In this document: positions 34,219 to 42,584 of the stretch, in pieces
How the letters are laid out: each line of letters starts with the position of its first letter
Position numbering within the stretch: the first letter of the stretch is position 1
Origin: Phenylobacterium zucineum HLK1
GTDB lineage: Bacteria; Pseudomonadota; Alphaproteobacteria; Caulobacterales; Caulobacteraceae
Direction: 5' to 3'
Assembly (NCBI RefSeq): GCF_000017265.1
Contig: NC_011144.1
Location: 2,830,001 to 2,894,000 of the forward strand
Length of the DNA: 64,000 nt
Program-made: the position numbers and the translations under genes
Notes under the pieces: generated by a model
Seen by the model: the letters and a program-made list of their open reading frames with translations, nothing else
Database searches by the model: none
What the model was told of the DNA's origin: nothing

Positions 34219-35385
34219 TCAGGCCCCCACCGTCTTGGGTTCGCGCGGCAGGCCAAGGCCCCGCTCGGCGATGATGTTCTTCTGGATCTGCGCCGTGCCG
34301 CCGCCGATGATGAGGCCGAGGTCGAACATGTAGTTGCGCTGCCACGAGCCCTTGGCCCGCAGGTGCGGCCCCTCGTGGTACAGCACGCCGAGCTCGCCCA
34401 GGGCGTCGATGGCCAGAGCCGCCACCTGATGGTTCAGCTCGCAGCCCTGCAGCTTGACGATCAGGCGTGCGAGACCCGCGGTCTCGTCGGTCAGGACACG
34501 GAGGCCGTTGAACTTCATGGCGAAGACCCGCGCCTGCAGCTGCATCAGCCGGTCGCGGAAGACCGGGTTGTCGATGATCCGCTCGCCATCGACCGTCTCG
34601 GTCTTCATCAGCTCGATGAGGGCCGCCAGACGGGCTTCGGTCGCATTGGGATCGCCCAGCATTCCGCGCTCGTGCTTGAGCGTGGTGTTGGCCACCTGCC
34701 AGCCGCGCCCGCGCCCGCCCACGACGTTGGCCTGGGGAACACGCACATCCGTGAAGAACACCTCGTTGAATTCGGCGTAGCCCGTCATGGTCTTCAGCGG
34801 CCGCACCTCGATCCCGGGCGTGTCCATCGGGATCAGGACGTAGCTGATGCCCTCGTGCTTCGGCTTGTCGGGCTCGGTCCGCACCAGGCAGAACATCATG
34901 TCCGCGAGGTGGGCGGTGCTGGTCCAGATCTTCGAACCCGAGATGACGAAGTCCTCGCCGTCCTCCACCGCCCGGGTCTGCAGGGAGGCGAGGTCCGAGC
35001 CCGCGCCCGGCTCGGAGTAGCCCTGGCACCAGACCACCTCGCCGCGCAGGGTGGGCCCGATCCAGCGCGTCTTCTGATCTTCCGAGCCCACCTCCAGCAG
35101 GGTCGGGACCAGCATCGAGATCCCCTGGTTGGCGAGGCCGCGCGGCGCGCCGGCGGCGATGAAGGCCTCGGCGATGATCCGCGCCTTCAGTATGTCGGGC
35201 TGAGCGCCGAAGCCGCCGTACGCCTTCGGGATCGTCCGGGCCGCATAGCCGTGCTCGATCAGGAGGCGCTGCCAGGCCAGGGGATCCTTCGGCTGGCCCG
35301 CTTCGTACTCGCCGCGATGGGCCGCCAGGAACGCCCGCACCTCCTCGCGGAAGGCCGACAGTTCGGGCGTCAGGGTCAAATCCAT
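34219..35385 (-). CDS. acyl-CoA dehydrogenase (first gene of a pair)
   Basis: 388 residues from ATG 35385 (AGGA upstream; an in-frame start at 35433 is less likely). Clear ACAD motifs: [17 protein letters not shown] (FAD and acyl contact), [10 protein letters not shown], and C-terminal [21 protein letters not shown], which resembles ACADs of cyclic and branched substrates. Cytosolic FAD enzyme introducing an alpha-beta double bond in an acyl-CoA. Forms an operon with the next ACAD. Confidence 0.9.
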   Translation of the reverse strand: MDLTLTPELSAFREEVRAFLAAHRGEYEAGQPKDPLAWQRLLIEHGYAARTIPKAYGGFGAQPDILKARIIAEAFIAAGAPRGLANQGISMLVPTLLEVGSEDQKTRWIGPTLRGEVVWCQGYSEPGAGSDLASLQTRAVEDGEDFVISGSKIWTSTAHLADMMFCLVRTEPDKPKHEGISYVLIPMDTPGIEVRPLKTMTGYAEFNEVFFTDVRVPQANVVGGRGRGWQVANTTLKHERGMLGDPNATEARLAALIELMKTETVDGERIIDNPVFRDRLMQLQARVFAMKFNGLRVLTDETAGLARLIVKLQGCELNHQVAALAIDALGELGVLYHEGPHLRAKGSWQRNYMFDLGLIIGGGTAQIQKNIIAERGLGLPREPKTVGA

Positions 35386-35489
35386 GTATCCTCGCGCTCC
35401 TGTGCCTCTGTCACTGCAACCGCGTTTGCGCATCTAGGCAACGGCGCCCTGGCGTCAGCCCGGATGCAAGAGAACGGAGACCGCCCTCC

Positions 35490-36827
35490 ATGCGCAGACA
35501 CGCCCGCGTCGCCCTGCCCTCCCTCGCGCTGGCCCTCTTGGCCCTGGCGGCCTGCTCCACCGGATCGGGCGAGCCCTGGGCCGGCTACGGTCCGGACCCG
35601 CACCTGCCGAAGCCGCAGAAGAGCCTGATCCCGGTGGTGAACGTGGCCGAGGTGAAGGGCTGGGCGGCGGGCGAGGCGCCGACCGCGCCGCCGGGCTTCG
35701 TTGTCACCCGCTTCGGCGAGGGCTTCGACCACCCGCGCTGGCTGCTCCCGCTGCCGAACGGCGACGTGCTGGTGGCGGAGTCCTCGTCGGAATCCAAGCC
35801 GCCCAAGGGAATCCGCGGCTTCTTCCAGAACCTGATCATGAAGCGCGCGGGCGCCCAGGAGAAAAGCCCCGACCGCATCATGCTGCTGCGCGACGCCGAC
35901 GGCGACGGCGTGGCCGAGGTGAAGACCATCTTTGCCCAGAACATCCGCCGGCCCTTCGGCATGGCGCTCGTGGGCGAGAGCCTCTACGTCGCCCGCGACG
36001 ACGGCGTGGTGCGCTTCCCGTACGCCCCCGGCCAGACCCGGGTGGAGGGCGCCGGCGAGACGGTGTTCGCCCTGCCCGCCGGGCGGAACCACCACTGGAC
36101 CAAGAGCCTGATCGCCAGCCCAGACGGGACGAAGCTGTACGCCACCGTGGGCTCCAACTCGAACGTCGCCGAGAACGGCATGGAGGAGGAGGTCGGGCGC
36201 GCCGCCATCCACGAGTACGACATCGCCACGGGCAAGCTGCGGCTGTTCGCCAGCGGCCTGCGCAATCCGAACGGCCTGGGCTGGGAGCCGGCGACCGGGG
36301 CGCTCTGGACCACGGTCAACGAGCGCGACGAGATCGGCAACGACCTCGTGCCCGACTACATGACCAGCGTCCGGGACGGCGGCTTCTACGGCTGGCCCTA
36401 CAGCTACTACGGCCAGAACGTGGACGCCCGCGTGAAGCCGCCCCGCCCTGACCTCGTGGCCACGGCCATCAAGCCCGACTACGCCCTCGGACCGCACACG
36501 GCCTCGCTGGGGCTGACGTTCTACACGGCCGACGCCTTCCCGCCGGCCTACCGGGGTGGGGCCTTCGTGGGCCAGCACGGCTCGTGGAACCGCCGGCCGC
36601 TGAATGGCTACCAGGTGGTGTTCGTGCCCTTCCGCGGCGGCCGCCCGCAGACCCCGCCGCAGGCGTTCCTGACCGGGTTCCTGGACGAGGACGGCAAGGT
36701 GCGCGGCCGCCCGGTCGGCGTGGCCGTGGACGGCGGCGGGGCCCTGCTGGTCGCCGACGACGTGGGCGAGATCGTCTGGCGCGTCGCGCCGGCCGCCCCG
36801 CCCGCCGCCCAGGTCAGCCCATCTTGA
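35490..36827 (+). CDS. PQQ-type sugar (sorbosone) dehydrogenase-like lipoprotein
   Basis: 445 residues. Lipobox L-A-A-C at about residues 19-22, so a periplasmic lipoprotein. Six-bladed propeller with [42 protein letters not shown] and G-Q-H-G-S-W-N-R, typical of soluble glucose/sorbosone dehydrogenases. It would oxidise an aldose or aldehyde with PQQ. The calcium/PQQ residues look kept, but substrate and PQQ dependence are not proven. Overlaps the convergent VOC gene by 14 nt. Confidence 0.82.
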   Translation: MRRHARVALPSLALALLALAACSTGSGEPWAGYGPDPHLPKPQKSLIPVVNVAEVKGWAAGEAPTAPPGFVVTRFGEGFDHPRWLLPLPNGDVLVAESSSESKPPKGIRGFFQNLIMKRAGAQEKSPDRIMLLRDADGDGVAEVKTIFAQNIRRPFGMALVGESLYVARDDGVVRFPYAPGQTRVEGAGETVFALPAGRNHHWTKSLIASPDGTKLYATVGSNSNVAENGMEEEVGRAAIHEYDIATGKLRLFASGLRNPNGLGWEPATGALWTTVNERDEIGNDLVPDYMTSVRDGGFYGWPYSYYGQNVDARVKPPRPDLVATAIKPDYALGPHTASLGLTFYTADAFPPAYRGGAFVGQHGSWNRRPLNGYQVVFVPFRGGRPQTPPQAFLTGFLDEDGKVRGRPVGVAVDGGGALLVADDVGEIVWRVAPAAPPAAQVSPS

Positions 36828-37185
36828 AGACGCAGATCTTGTTGCCGTCGAGGTCACGGAAATAGGCGCCGTAGAAGGTGGGCAGGCGCTGGCCGGGCGG
36901 GCCATCGCAGGTCCCGCCGGCGGCCAGGGCGGCCGCGTGGACCTCGTCGACCTGCTCCTTCGACTGGCAGGGAAAGCCGAACATCGTGCCGTTGCCGGCC
37001 GTGGCGGGCTGCTCGTCGTAGGGCTTGCTGATGGCGATCATGCCGGGCGTGCCGCCGCCGCCGTAGAACTGCATCCGGTCGCCGTTGGCGAAGGTGCGCT
37101 TGCCGCCCAGCGGCGTCAGCACCGCGTCGTAGAACTTCGTCGCCTTCTCGAGGTCGTTCGTGCCGATGGTCACGTAGCCGATCAT
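36814..37185 (-). CDS. VOC-family (glyoxalase/bleomycin-resistance-like) protein
   Basis: 123 residues from ATG 37185 with AGGAGG upstream. Two beta-alpha-beta-beta-beta modules: [23 protein letters not shown] at the start and [13 protein letters not shown] near the end. The family includes dioxygenases, lyases and binding proteins; the usual first metal His/Glu is not obvious, so an enzyme activity is uncertain. Confidence 0.85.
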   Translation of the reverse strand: MIGYVTIGTNDLEKATKFYDAVLTPLGGKRTFANGDRMQFYGGGGTPGMIAISKPYDEQPATAGNGTMFGFPCQSKEQVDEVHAAALAAGGTCDGPPGQRLPTFYGAYFRDLDGNKICVFKMG

Positions 37186-37241
37186 TGGGGGTCCCCTCCT
37201 GATTTGGCGGGACCCTAGCGGGTGACCTCTACGGAAGGGCA

Positions 37242-37267
37242 AGGGGCCGCGCGCGGGCGCGGCCCCT
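37242..37267 (-). terminator. terminator of the TonB receptor gene at 37278
   Basis: AGGGGCCGCGC pairs with GCGCGGCCCCT around a 4-nt loop; on the minus strand it is followed by TGCCCTTCC, a weak T tract. It begins 10 nt past the receptor stop. Confidence 0.6.
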
Positions 37268-37277
37268 CCCACTCTCG

Positions 37278-39833
37278 TCAGTACCGGTAGCTGATCCCGA
37301 CGCCCGCCATCCGCGGCGGGCCGGCGATGAACGTCGGCAGGCCCAGGTTGTCGCCCGTGTTGCCGGCGTCGATGATGTAGTCCTCGTCGGTCAGGTTGGT
37401 GACGAAGGCCTCCAGGGTCACCGGCGCGCGGTCCGCGGTCCAGGCGACCCGCAGGTTCAGGAGGCCGTAGGCCTTCTGGAACTCGTCCACGAGGTTGTCG
37501 GCGACGAACACGTTCGGCGGCTGCTGGAAGGCCGGCCGGTCGTTGCTGTTGTCGAAGTAGACCTTGGACTGCCAGGTGTAGCTGGGACGCACTTCCAGCT
37601 CGCCGGCGCCGAGCGCTGTGCGCCAGGAGGCGGCCAGCGAAGCCGAATGGTCCGGCGACAGGCGGAAGCGGTTGCCGTCGTAGGCGCCGCTCTCGAACCG
37701 CGCATGGCTGTAGGCGTAGGTCGCCAGCAGGTTCAGCCCGCGGGCGATCGCCAGGTCCGCCTGGCCCTCGACGCCGTAGGCCTTGGCCTTGCCCGCGTTG
37801 GTGGTCACGAACAGCGTGCCGCGCTGCTCGACGGTCTGGAAGTTGTCGTAGTCGTAGCGGTAGGCCGAGACGTCCAGGCGCAGCCGCCGGTCCAGCAGGG
37901 CCGCCTTGGCGCCGACCTCGTAGCTGTCCACCGTCTCGGCCTCCACCCGGGTGAAGCGGCCCGCGGTTCCGGGCGCGGCCGGACCGGACGCCGCCAGCAC
38001 CTCGGGCCGGCGGCCGCGGGCGTACGAGGCGTAGACGTTGGCGTCGCCCGACAGCTCGTAGCGGGCCACCAGGCGCCAGGTGACGCCGTCGTCGGTCAGG
38101 TCCTGTTCCGAGACCAGGCCGTTGCCGGTGGTCGGCTGGAAGGTCAGGCCGAACAGCGGCAGCACGCTGTCAGGGATCTGCTGCACGCCGGGCGACTGCA
38201 AGGCCCCGACGATGGCCTGCGCCTGGGCCAGGCCCTGGGCCGTGCCGGACTCGGCGAGCTGGGCCGCCCCGATCGCCCCGCCCAGGACGCTGCGACCGCC
38301 GACCACGCGGCTGCCGAAGCCGGTGGTCTTCTCGTCGCGGGTGTAGCGGACGCCGGCCGAGACCTCGAGCCGGTCGGTGACGTCCACGCTGACGTCGGCG
38401 AAGAGATCGAACGAGTCGAGGTCCGAGGTGTTGGTCGACTCCTCCAGATGGTTCGCGCGCAGGTTCGCGGCGATGGCCGTAGCCTGGGCGGGCGTGAGCA
38501 CGAGCCGATTGCCGCTCAGGTTCGCCACCAGCCCGCGCAGCAGCGCGCCGGTGAAGGCGGTGTTGCCGAACACCGCCGCCGGCGCCGGCGCCGTCGCCGG
38601 CAGGCCCGAGCCCGCCGCCGAGGCGTTGAGCTGGCCCGTCACCACCGCCAGCGCGATGCGCTCGTCGAACTGGATCGGCGTGCGCTGGTCGTCGTCCGCC
38701 TTGAAGAGGCCCGCGCCGACGAAGCCGCGGACGCGGCCGCCGCCATCGAAGTTGAGCCGCAGTTCCTGGCTCCACTGCTCGCCGCGGCCGTCGTTCAGGC
38801 CGGTGAGGATCGGCAGCGACAGGCCGTCCGGGTCGAACGTCTCCTGGCTCTCGTACTCCCGGTAGGCGCTGATCGAGTTCAGCGTCAGCGAGGGGGTCAG
38901 CTCGAAGCTGGCGAGGCCGGTCACGCCCCAGACCTTGCGATCGATGCCGAGCTGCCGCCCGCCCTGGAAGTTCGCCGGCGCCGTCAGGGCCGCCGCGCTC
39001 TGCGGGCGCCGGTCGTCCAGCACCCGGCCCGTGGTCGGATCGGTCGGCGAGAAGCCGCCCGACTTGAAGGCCGTCCCGGTGGGATCGTCCTCCTGGTAGT
39101 TGGCGATGATGTCGATGCTGACGCGGTCGGCCGGCTCGAGCTTCAGGCTGGCCCGCGCGGCGCGGGTGTCCACGGACTGGAAGGCGTCGCCGCCCAGGGC
39201 GTTGTCCACATAGCCGTCGCGGTAGCGGACCCTGCCGGCCAGACGCAGCGCCGCCTGCTCGCCCAGCGGGACGTTCACCGCCGCCTCGCCGAGGCGATAG
39301 CTGTAGTCGCCCGCTTCGACCTTGGCGTAGCCGTCGAAGCCGGCGGTGGAGGCCTTGGCCTGGATCAGGTTCACCCCGCCGATCAGGGCGCCGCGACCGA
39401 ACAGCGTGGACTGCGGTCCCTTGGCCACCTCGACCCGCTCCAGGTCGAACAGCTCGACGTACGAGCCCTGGGCCTTCGAGATCGAGACGCCGTCCTGGAA
39501 CACCGAGACCCGCGCCTCGGCGAAGGCGTCGGTGGAGTCCGAGGTGATGCCGCGCATCACGAAGCCCGGGTTGTTCGGCGACTGGTCCTGCACCTCGAAG
39601 CCGGGCGTGAACAGCGACAGGTCGGCGAAGTCTTGGACGCCCAGGGCCTCCAGCCGCTCGCCGCCGAAGGCCGTCAGGGCGATCGGCACGTCGATCGCCT
39701 GCTGCTGCTGCTTCTGGGCCGTGACGACGATCTCCTCGACCGCCGGGGCCTCCTGGGCGAAGGCCGGGCCGCACGCGCCGGCGACGGCCAGGGCGCTCGC
39801 CGCGGCCAGCAGCCGCGAACGTGACTTGATCAT
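37278..39833 (-). CDS. TonB-dependent outer-membrane receptor
   Basis: 851 residues. Signal peptide about 1-26 (A-F-A|Q), TonB box E-E-I-V-V-T-A at about 32-38, plug with R-V-E-V-A-K-G-P-Q-S-T-L-F-G-R-G-A, and a C-terminal barrel ending Y-R-Y. This siderophore/small-molecule type differs from the carbohydrate-type receptor at 1781. Substrate unknown; the SDR, thiolase and ACAD neighbours make a lipid or aromatic compound possible. The 5' leader carries a hairpin overlapping the ribosome site (39844-39863). Confidence 0.88.
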   Translation of the reverse strand: MIKSRSRLLAAASALAVAGACGPAFAQEAPAVEEIVVTAQKQQQQAIDVPIALTAFGGERLEALGVQDFADLSLFTPGFEVQDQSPNNPGFVMRGITSDSTDAFAEARVSVFQDGVSISKAQGSYVELFDLERVEVAKGPQSTLFGRGALIGGVNLIQAKASTAGFDGYAKVEAGDYSYRLGEAAVNVPLGEQAALRLAGRVRYRDGYVDNALGGDAFQSVDTRAARASLKLEPADRVSIDIIANYQEDDPTGTAFKSGGFSPTDPTTGRVLDDRRPQSAAALTAPANFQGGRQLGIDRKVWGVTGLASFELTPSLTLNSISAYREYESQETFDPDGLSLPILTGLNDGRGEQWSQELRLNFDGGGRVRGFVGAGLFKADDDQRTPIQFDERIALAVVTGQLNASAAGSGLPATAPAPAAVFGNTAFTGALLRGLVANLSGNRLVLTPAQATAIAANLRANHLEESTNTSDLDSFDLFADVSVDVTDRLEVSAGVRYTRDEKTTGFGSRVVGGRSVLGGAIGAAQLAESGTAQGLAQAQAIVGALQSPGVQQIPDSVLPLFGLTFQPTTGNGLVSEQDLTDDGVTWRLVARYELSGDANVYASYARGRRPEVLAASGPAAPGTAGRFTRVEAETVDSYEVGAKAALLDRRLRLDVSAYRYDYDNFQTVEQRGTLFVTTNAGKAKAYGVEGQADLAIARGLNLLATYAYSHARFESGAYDGNRFRLSPDHSASLAASWRTALGAGELEVRPSYTWQSKVYFDNSNDRPAFQQPPNVFVADNLVDEFQKAYGLLNLRVAWTADRAPVTLEAFVTNLTDEDYIIDAGNTGDNLGLPTFIAGPPRMAGVGISYRY

Positions 39834-39843
39834 TGAACTATCC

Positions 39844-39863
39844 CCTACGCTTGGACGCGTAGG
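39844..39863 (-). promoter_or_regulatory. perfect inverted repeat in the receptor's 5' leader
   Basis: CCTACGC and GCGTAGG, 7-bp arms with a 6-nt spacer, 10 nt upstream of the ATG at 39833. In the message its 3' arm runs into the AGGGG that serves as ribosome site, so it could act as a translational hairpin or as an operator. Confidence 0.5.
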
Positions 39864-39911
39864 ATCGGCCGTAAGCTGCGACTGCTAAGAACTCGTGACA
39901 GCCGCCGCGCC

Positions 39912-40592
39912 TCAGACGCGGCCGGTCACCGGCATCAGGGCGCCCGTCACCGCGCTGGCCGCCTCGCTCGCCAGGAACAGGATCACGGCGGCCAGGTCGT
40001 CCGGCGCCACCCAGGCCGAGAAGTCCGCGTCCGGCATGTCGGCGCGGTTCGTGGGGGTGTCGATGATCGAGGGCAGCACGGCGTTGACCGTCACCCCGTC
40101 GGCCTTCAGCTCCTCGGCCAGCGCCTGGGTCAGGCTGTGGACCCCCGACTTGGCGGCCGCATAGGGGCCCATGCCGGCGCCGGCCTTGAGCGCGGCGGCC
40201 GAGCCCACATTGACGATCCGGCCCGCGGCGCTGGCCTTCAGGTGCGGGATCGCTGCGCGGCAGGCGTTGGCGGCCGTGACGACGTTGAGCCGGTGCATGG
40301 CGGCCCAGCTCGCGGGATCGCCGCCCTCCAGCTTCTCCCAGGTGAACCCCCCGGCGATGTTCAGGAGCGCGTCCAGCCCGCCGAGGCGCTCGCCGGCGGC
40401 GGCCATGGCGGCCGAGGCCTGCACGGCGTCGGTCAGGTCCACGCCCGTCTGCACGAACGCGCCCTCGGGGCCCGGACACGCCTTGGCATGGTCGATGAGC
40501 GCCAGCCGCGCGCCCTGGGCGGCGGCGGCCTTCACCACGGCCTGGCCCAGCACGCCGGCCGCGCCGGTGATTGCGATGATGCGTCCCGCCAT
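39912..40592 (-). CDS. short-chain dehydrogenase/reductase (SDR)
   Basis: 226 residues, classical SDR: cofactor motif T-G-A-A-G-V-L-G (9-16), N-I-A-G-G at about 78-82, catalytic S (V-G-S-A-A) and Y-A-A-A-K (YxxxK), then a P-S-I-I-D-T-P-T-N segment. Cytosolic NAD(P)-dependent oxidoreductase of unknown substrate. It lies between the receptor and thiolase genes on the same strand, so it could belong to the same pathway. Confidence 0.88.
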   Translation of the reverse strand: MAGRIIAITGAAGVLGQAVVKAAAAQGARLALIDHAKACPGPEGAFVQTGVDLTDAVQASAAMAAAGERLGGLDALLNIAGGFTWEKLEGGDPASWAAMHRLNVVTAANACRAAIPHLKASAAGRIVNVGSAAALKAGAGMGPYAAAKSGVHSLTQALAEELKADGVTVNAVLPSIIDTPTNRADMPDADFSAWVAPDDLAAVILFLASEAASAVTGALMPVTGRV

Positions 40593-40608
40593 CCCAGACT
40601 CCCAGAAT

Positions 40609-40712
40609 CGTCATGGCCGGGCTTGGTCCCGGCCATCCATAAGCACCGCACTTCGGGGCGAGCCCGCAAGCGCCTGCGTGACTGGACCCCCGGGACAGGC
40701 CCGGGGATGACG
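40609..40712. repeat. palindromic intergenic repeat (REP-like, CGTCAT ... ATGACG)
   Basis: Bounded by CGTCAT (40609-40614) and ATGACG (40707-40712). Inside are two hairpins: ATGGCCGGG with CCCGGCCAT (40613-40636) and CCCCGGG with CCCGGGG (40688-40706). Palindromes of this wording are common between genes in Caulobacterales and other alphaproteobacteria. It may also end transcription of the thiolase gene on the minus strand. Confidence 0.65.
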
Positions 40713-40724
40713 GTTTCGACCGGC

Positions 40725-41897
40725 CTAGAGCCGCTCGACGATGGTGACGTTGGCCATGCCGCCGCCTTCGCACATCGTCTGCAGGCCGTACTTCTTGCCG
40801 CGCTTCTGCAGGGCATAGAGCAGCGTGGTCATCAGCTTGGTGCCAGAGGCGCCCAGCGGGTGGCCCAGCGCGATGGCGCCGCCGTTGACGTTCATCCGCT
40901 CGGGATCCACGCCCAGCTTCTGGAGGTAGGCCACCGGCACCGAGGCGAAGGCCTCGTTGACTTCGTAGAGGTCGATGTCGTCGACGGACATGCCGGCCTT
41001 CTTCAGCGCCCGCTCGGTCGCCGGGATCGGCGCCTCCAGCATGATCACCGGGTCGTGGCCCAGGATCGACAGGTGGTGGATGCGGGCCATCGGCGTGAGG
41101 TTGTGCTCCTTCAGCGCCTTCTCCGAGACGATCATCACGCCCGAGGCGCCGTCGCAGATCTGGCTGGAGGTGGCCGCCGTGATCCGGCCGCCCTCGCGCA
41201 GCAGCTTCACGCCCTTCATGCCGTCGAGGCTGACATCGAAGCGGATGCCCTCGTCCACGTCATGGCGAACGGTGTTGCCCTCGGCGTCGAGGCCGTCGAT
41301 GGCGACGATCTCGTCCTTGAACGCCCCGCCCTGGGTCGCGGCGATGGCGCGCTGGTGGGACTGGTAGCCGAACTCGTCCAGCTGGTCCTTGGTCAGGCCG
41401 TACTTCTCGGCGACCATCTCGGCGCCCATGAACTGGCTGAACTGGATGTTGGGGTAGCGCTCCTCCATCCGCGGGCTCTTCGGCACGCCGAAGCCTTCCT
41501 TGGCGGCCAGCGACACCGACAGGCCCATGGGCACGCGGGTCATGCTCTCGACGCCCGAGGCGATCACCACGTCCATGGTGCCGCTCATCACGGCCTGGGC
41601 GGCGAACTGGAGGGCCTGCTGCGAGGAGCCGCACTGGCGGTCGACCGAAGTGGCCGGCACGCTTTCCGGCAGCTTGGAGGCCAGGACCGCGTTGCGGGCG
41701 ATGTTGGTGGACTGCTCGCCCACCTGCATGACGCAGCCCATCACGACGTCCTCGACGGCCGCCGGGTCGACGCCGGTGCGGTCCATCAGCTCGTTCAGGA
41801 CCACCGCGCCCAGGTCGGCGGGGTGCCAGCCCCGCACGCGACCGCCCTTGCGACCGCCCGCGGTCCGGGTGGCGGCGACGATATAGGCCTCGGCCAT
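40725..41897 (-). CDS. acetyl-CoA C-acyltransferase (thiolase)
   Basis: 390 residues, full-length thiolase. Nucleophile Cys in D-R-Q-C-G-S-S-Q-Q (about residue 89), V-N-E-A-F-A-S-V-P, the G-H-P-L-G-A-S-G His and the second Cys in C-E-G-G-G-M-A-N. Cytosolic; cleaves 3-ketoacyl-CoA, or condenses acetyl-CoA. With the ACADs and acyl-CoA ligases of this window it could complete a beta-oxidation route, but they are not in one operon. Confidence 0.93.
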   Translation of the reverse strand: MAEAYIVAATRTAGGRKGGRVRGWHPADLGAVVLNELMDRTGVDPAAVEDVVMGCVMQVGEQSTNIARNAVLASKLPESVPATSVDRQCGSSQQALQFAAQAVMSGTMDVVIASGVESMTRVPMGLSVSLAAKEGFGVPKSPRMEERYPNIQFSQFMGAEMVAEKYGLTKDQLDEFGYQSHQRAIAATQGGAFKDEIVAIDGLDAEGNTVRHDVDEGIRFDVSLDGMKGVKLLREGGRITAATSSQICDGASGVMIVSEKALKEHNLTPMARIHHLSILGHDPVIMLEAPIPATERALKKAGMSVDDIDLYEVNEAFASVPVAYLQKLGVDPERMNVNGGAIALGHPLGASGTKLMTTLLYALQKRGKKYGLQTMCEGGGMANVTIVERL

Positions 41898-41978
41898 CTC
41901 AACAGCTCCGTTTCGCTTCCTCTACGCCCCTCGGGCGCGTCGCGACGACATGTATTGAGGCGCCGCAGCGTAAGACAA

Positions 41979-42500
41979 TCACCCCTTCGCGACGCCTCTG
42001 GCGAAGGTCTCCGAGAGTATGCGTTCCAGCCATTCCCGGTCGGTAGAATCGAAGGCGGCCTTCGTCTCGGAATCCACGTCGAACACCGCGATCAGCTCGC
42101 CGCCGGCGTCCAGCACCGGCACGACGATCTCGCTGGCCGAGCGGCTGTCGCAGGCGATGTGGCCCGGGAAGGCGTGCACGTCCTCGACAAGCTGGGTCTG
42201 CCGCGTCGCGGCCGCCGCCCCGCAGACCCCCCGGCCGAAGGCGATGCGGAGGCAGCCCAGGGTGCCCTGGTAGGGCCCCACCACCAGCTCGTCCCCCTTC
42301 GCCGGATCGACCACGTAGAAGCCGGTCCAGAAGTAGTGCTCGAAGCTGTTCGCCAGCATCGAGGCGACCGTCGCCATCCGCGCGACGAGGTTGGGCTCGC
42401 CGTCCAGGACCGAGGCGATCTCCTCGGCGACGGCGGCGTAGCGCTCCGCCTTCGAGGCGGGCAGGACGATCTCGTTGAAGGCTTCGGCCATGGTCTGCAT
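41979..42500 (-). CDS. msrC: free methionine-(R)-sulfoxide reductase (GAF domain)
   Basis: 173 residues from ATG 42500 (GGAAGG just upstream; M4 at 42491 is the alternative). One GAF domain with the fRMsr signature G-P-Y-Q-G-T-L-G-C-L-R-I and F-P-G-H-I-A-C-D. Cysteines C83, C93 and C117 sit one residue from the E. coli enzyme's C84, C94 and C118. Cytosolic repair of free methionine-R-sulfoxide using thioredoxin. Confidence 0.93.
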   Translation of the reverse strand: MQTMAEAFNEIVLPASKAERYAAVAEEIASVLDGEPNLVARMATVASMLANSFEHYFWTGFYVVDPAKGDELVVGPYQGTLGCLRIAFGRGVCGAAAATRQTQLVEDVHAFPGHIACDSRSASEIVVPVLDAGGELIAVFDVDSETKAAFDSTDREWLERILSETFARGVAKG

Positions 42501-42584
42501 GTAGCCTTCCGCGGCGTCTGGACAAAGCCTGGCCGAGCGCTTTCTCTGGCGCCCTGTTCGCGTCGCGGTTCGGGGGGTTCTCAC

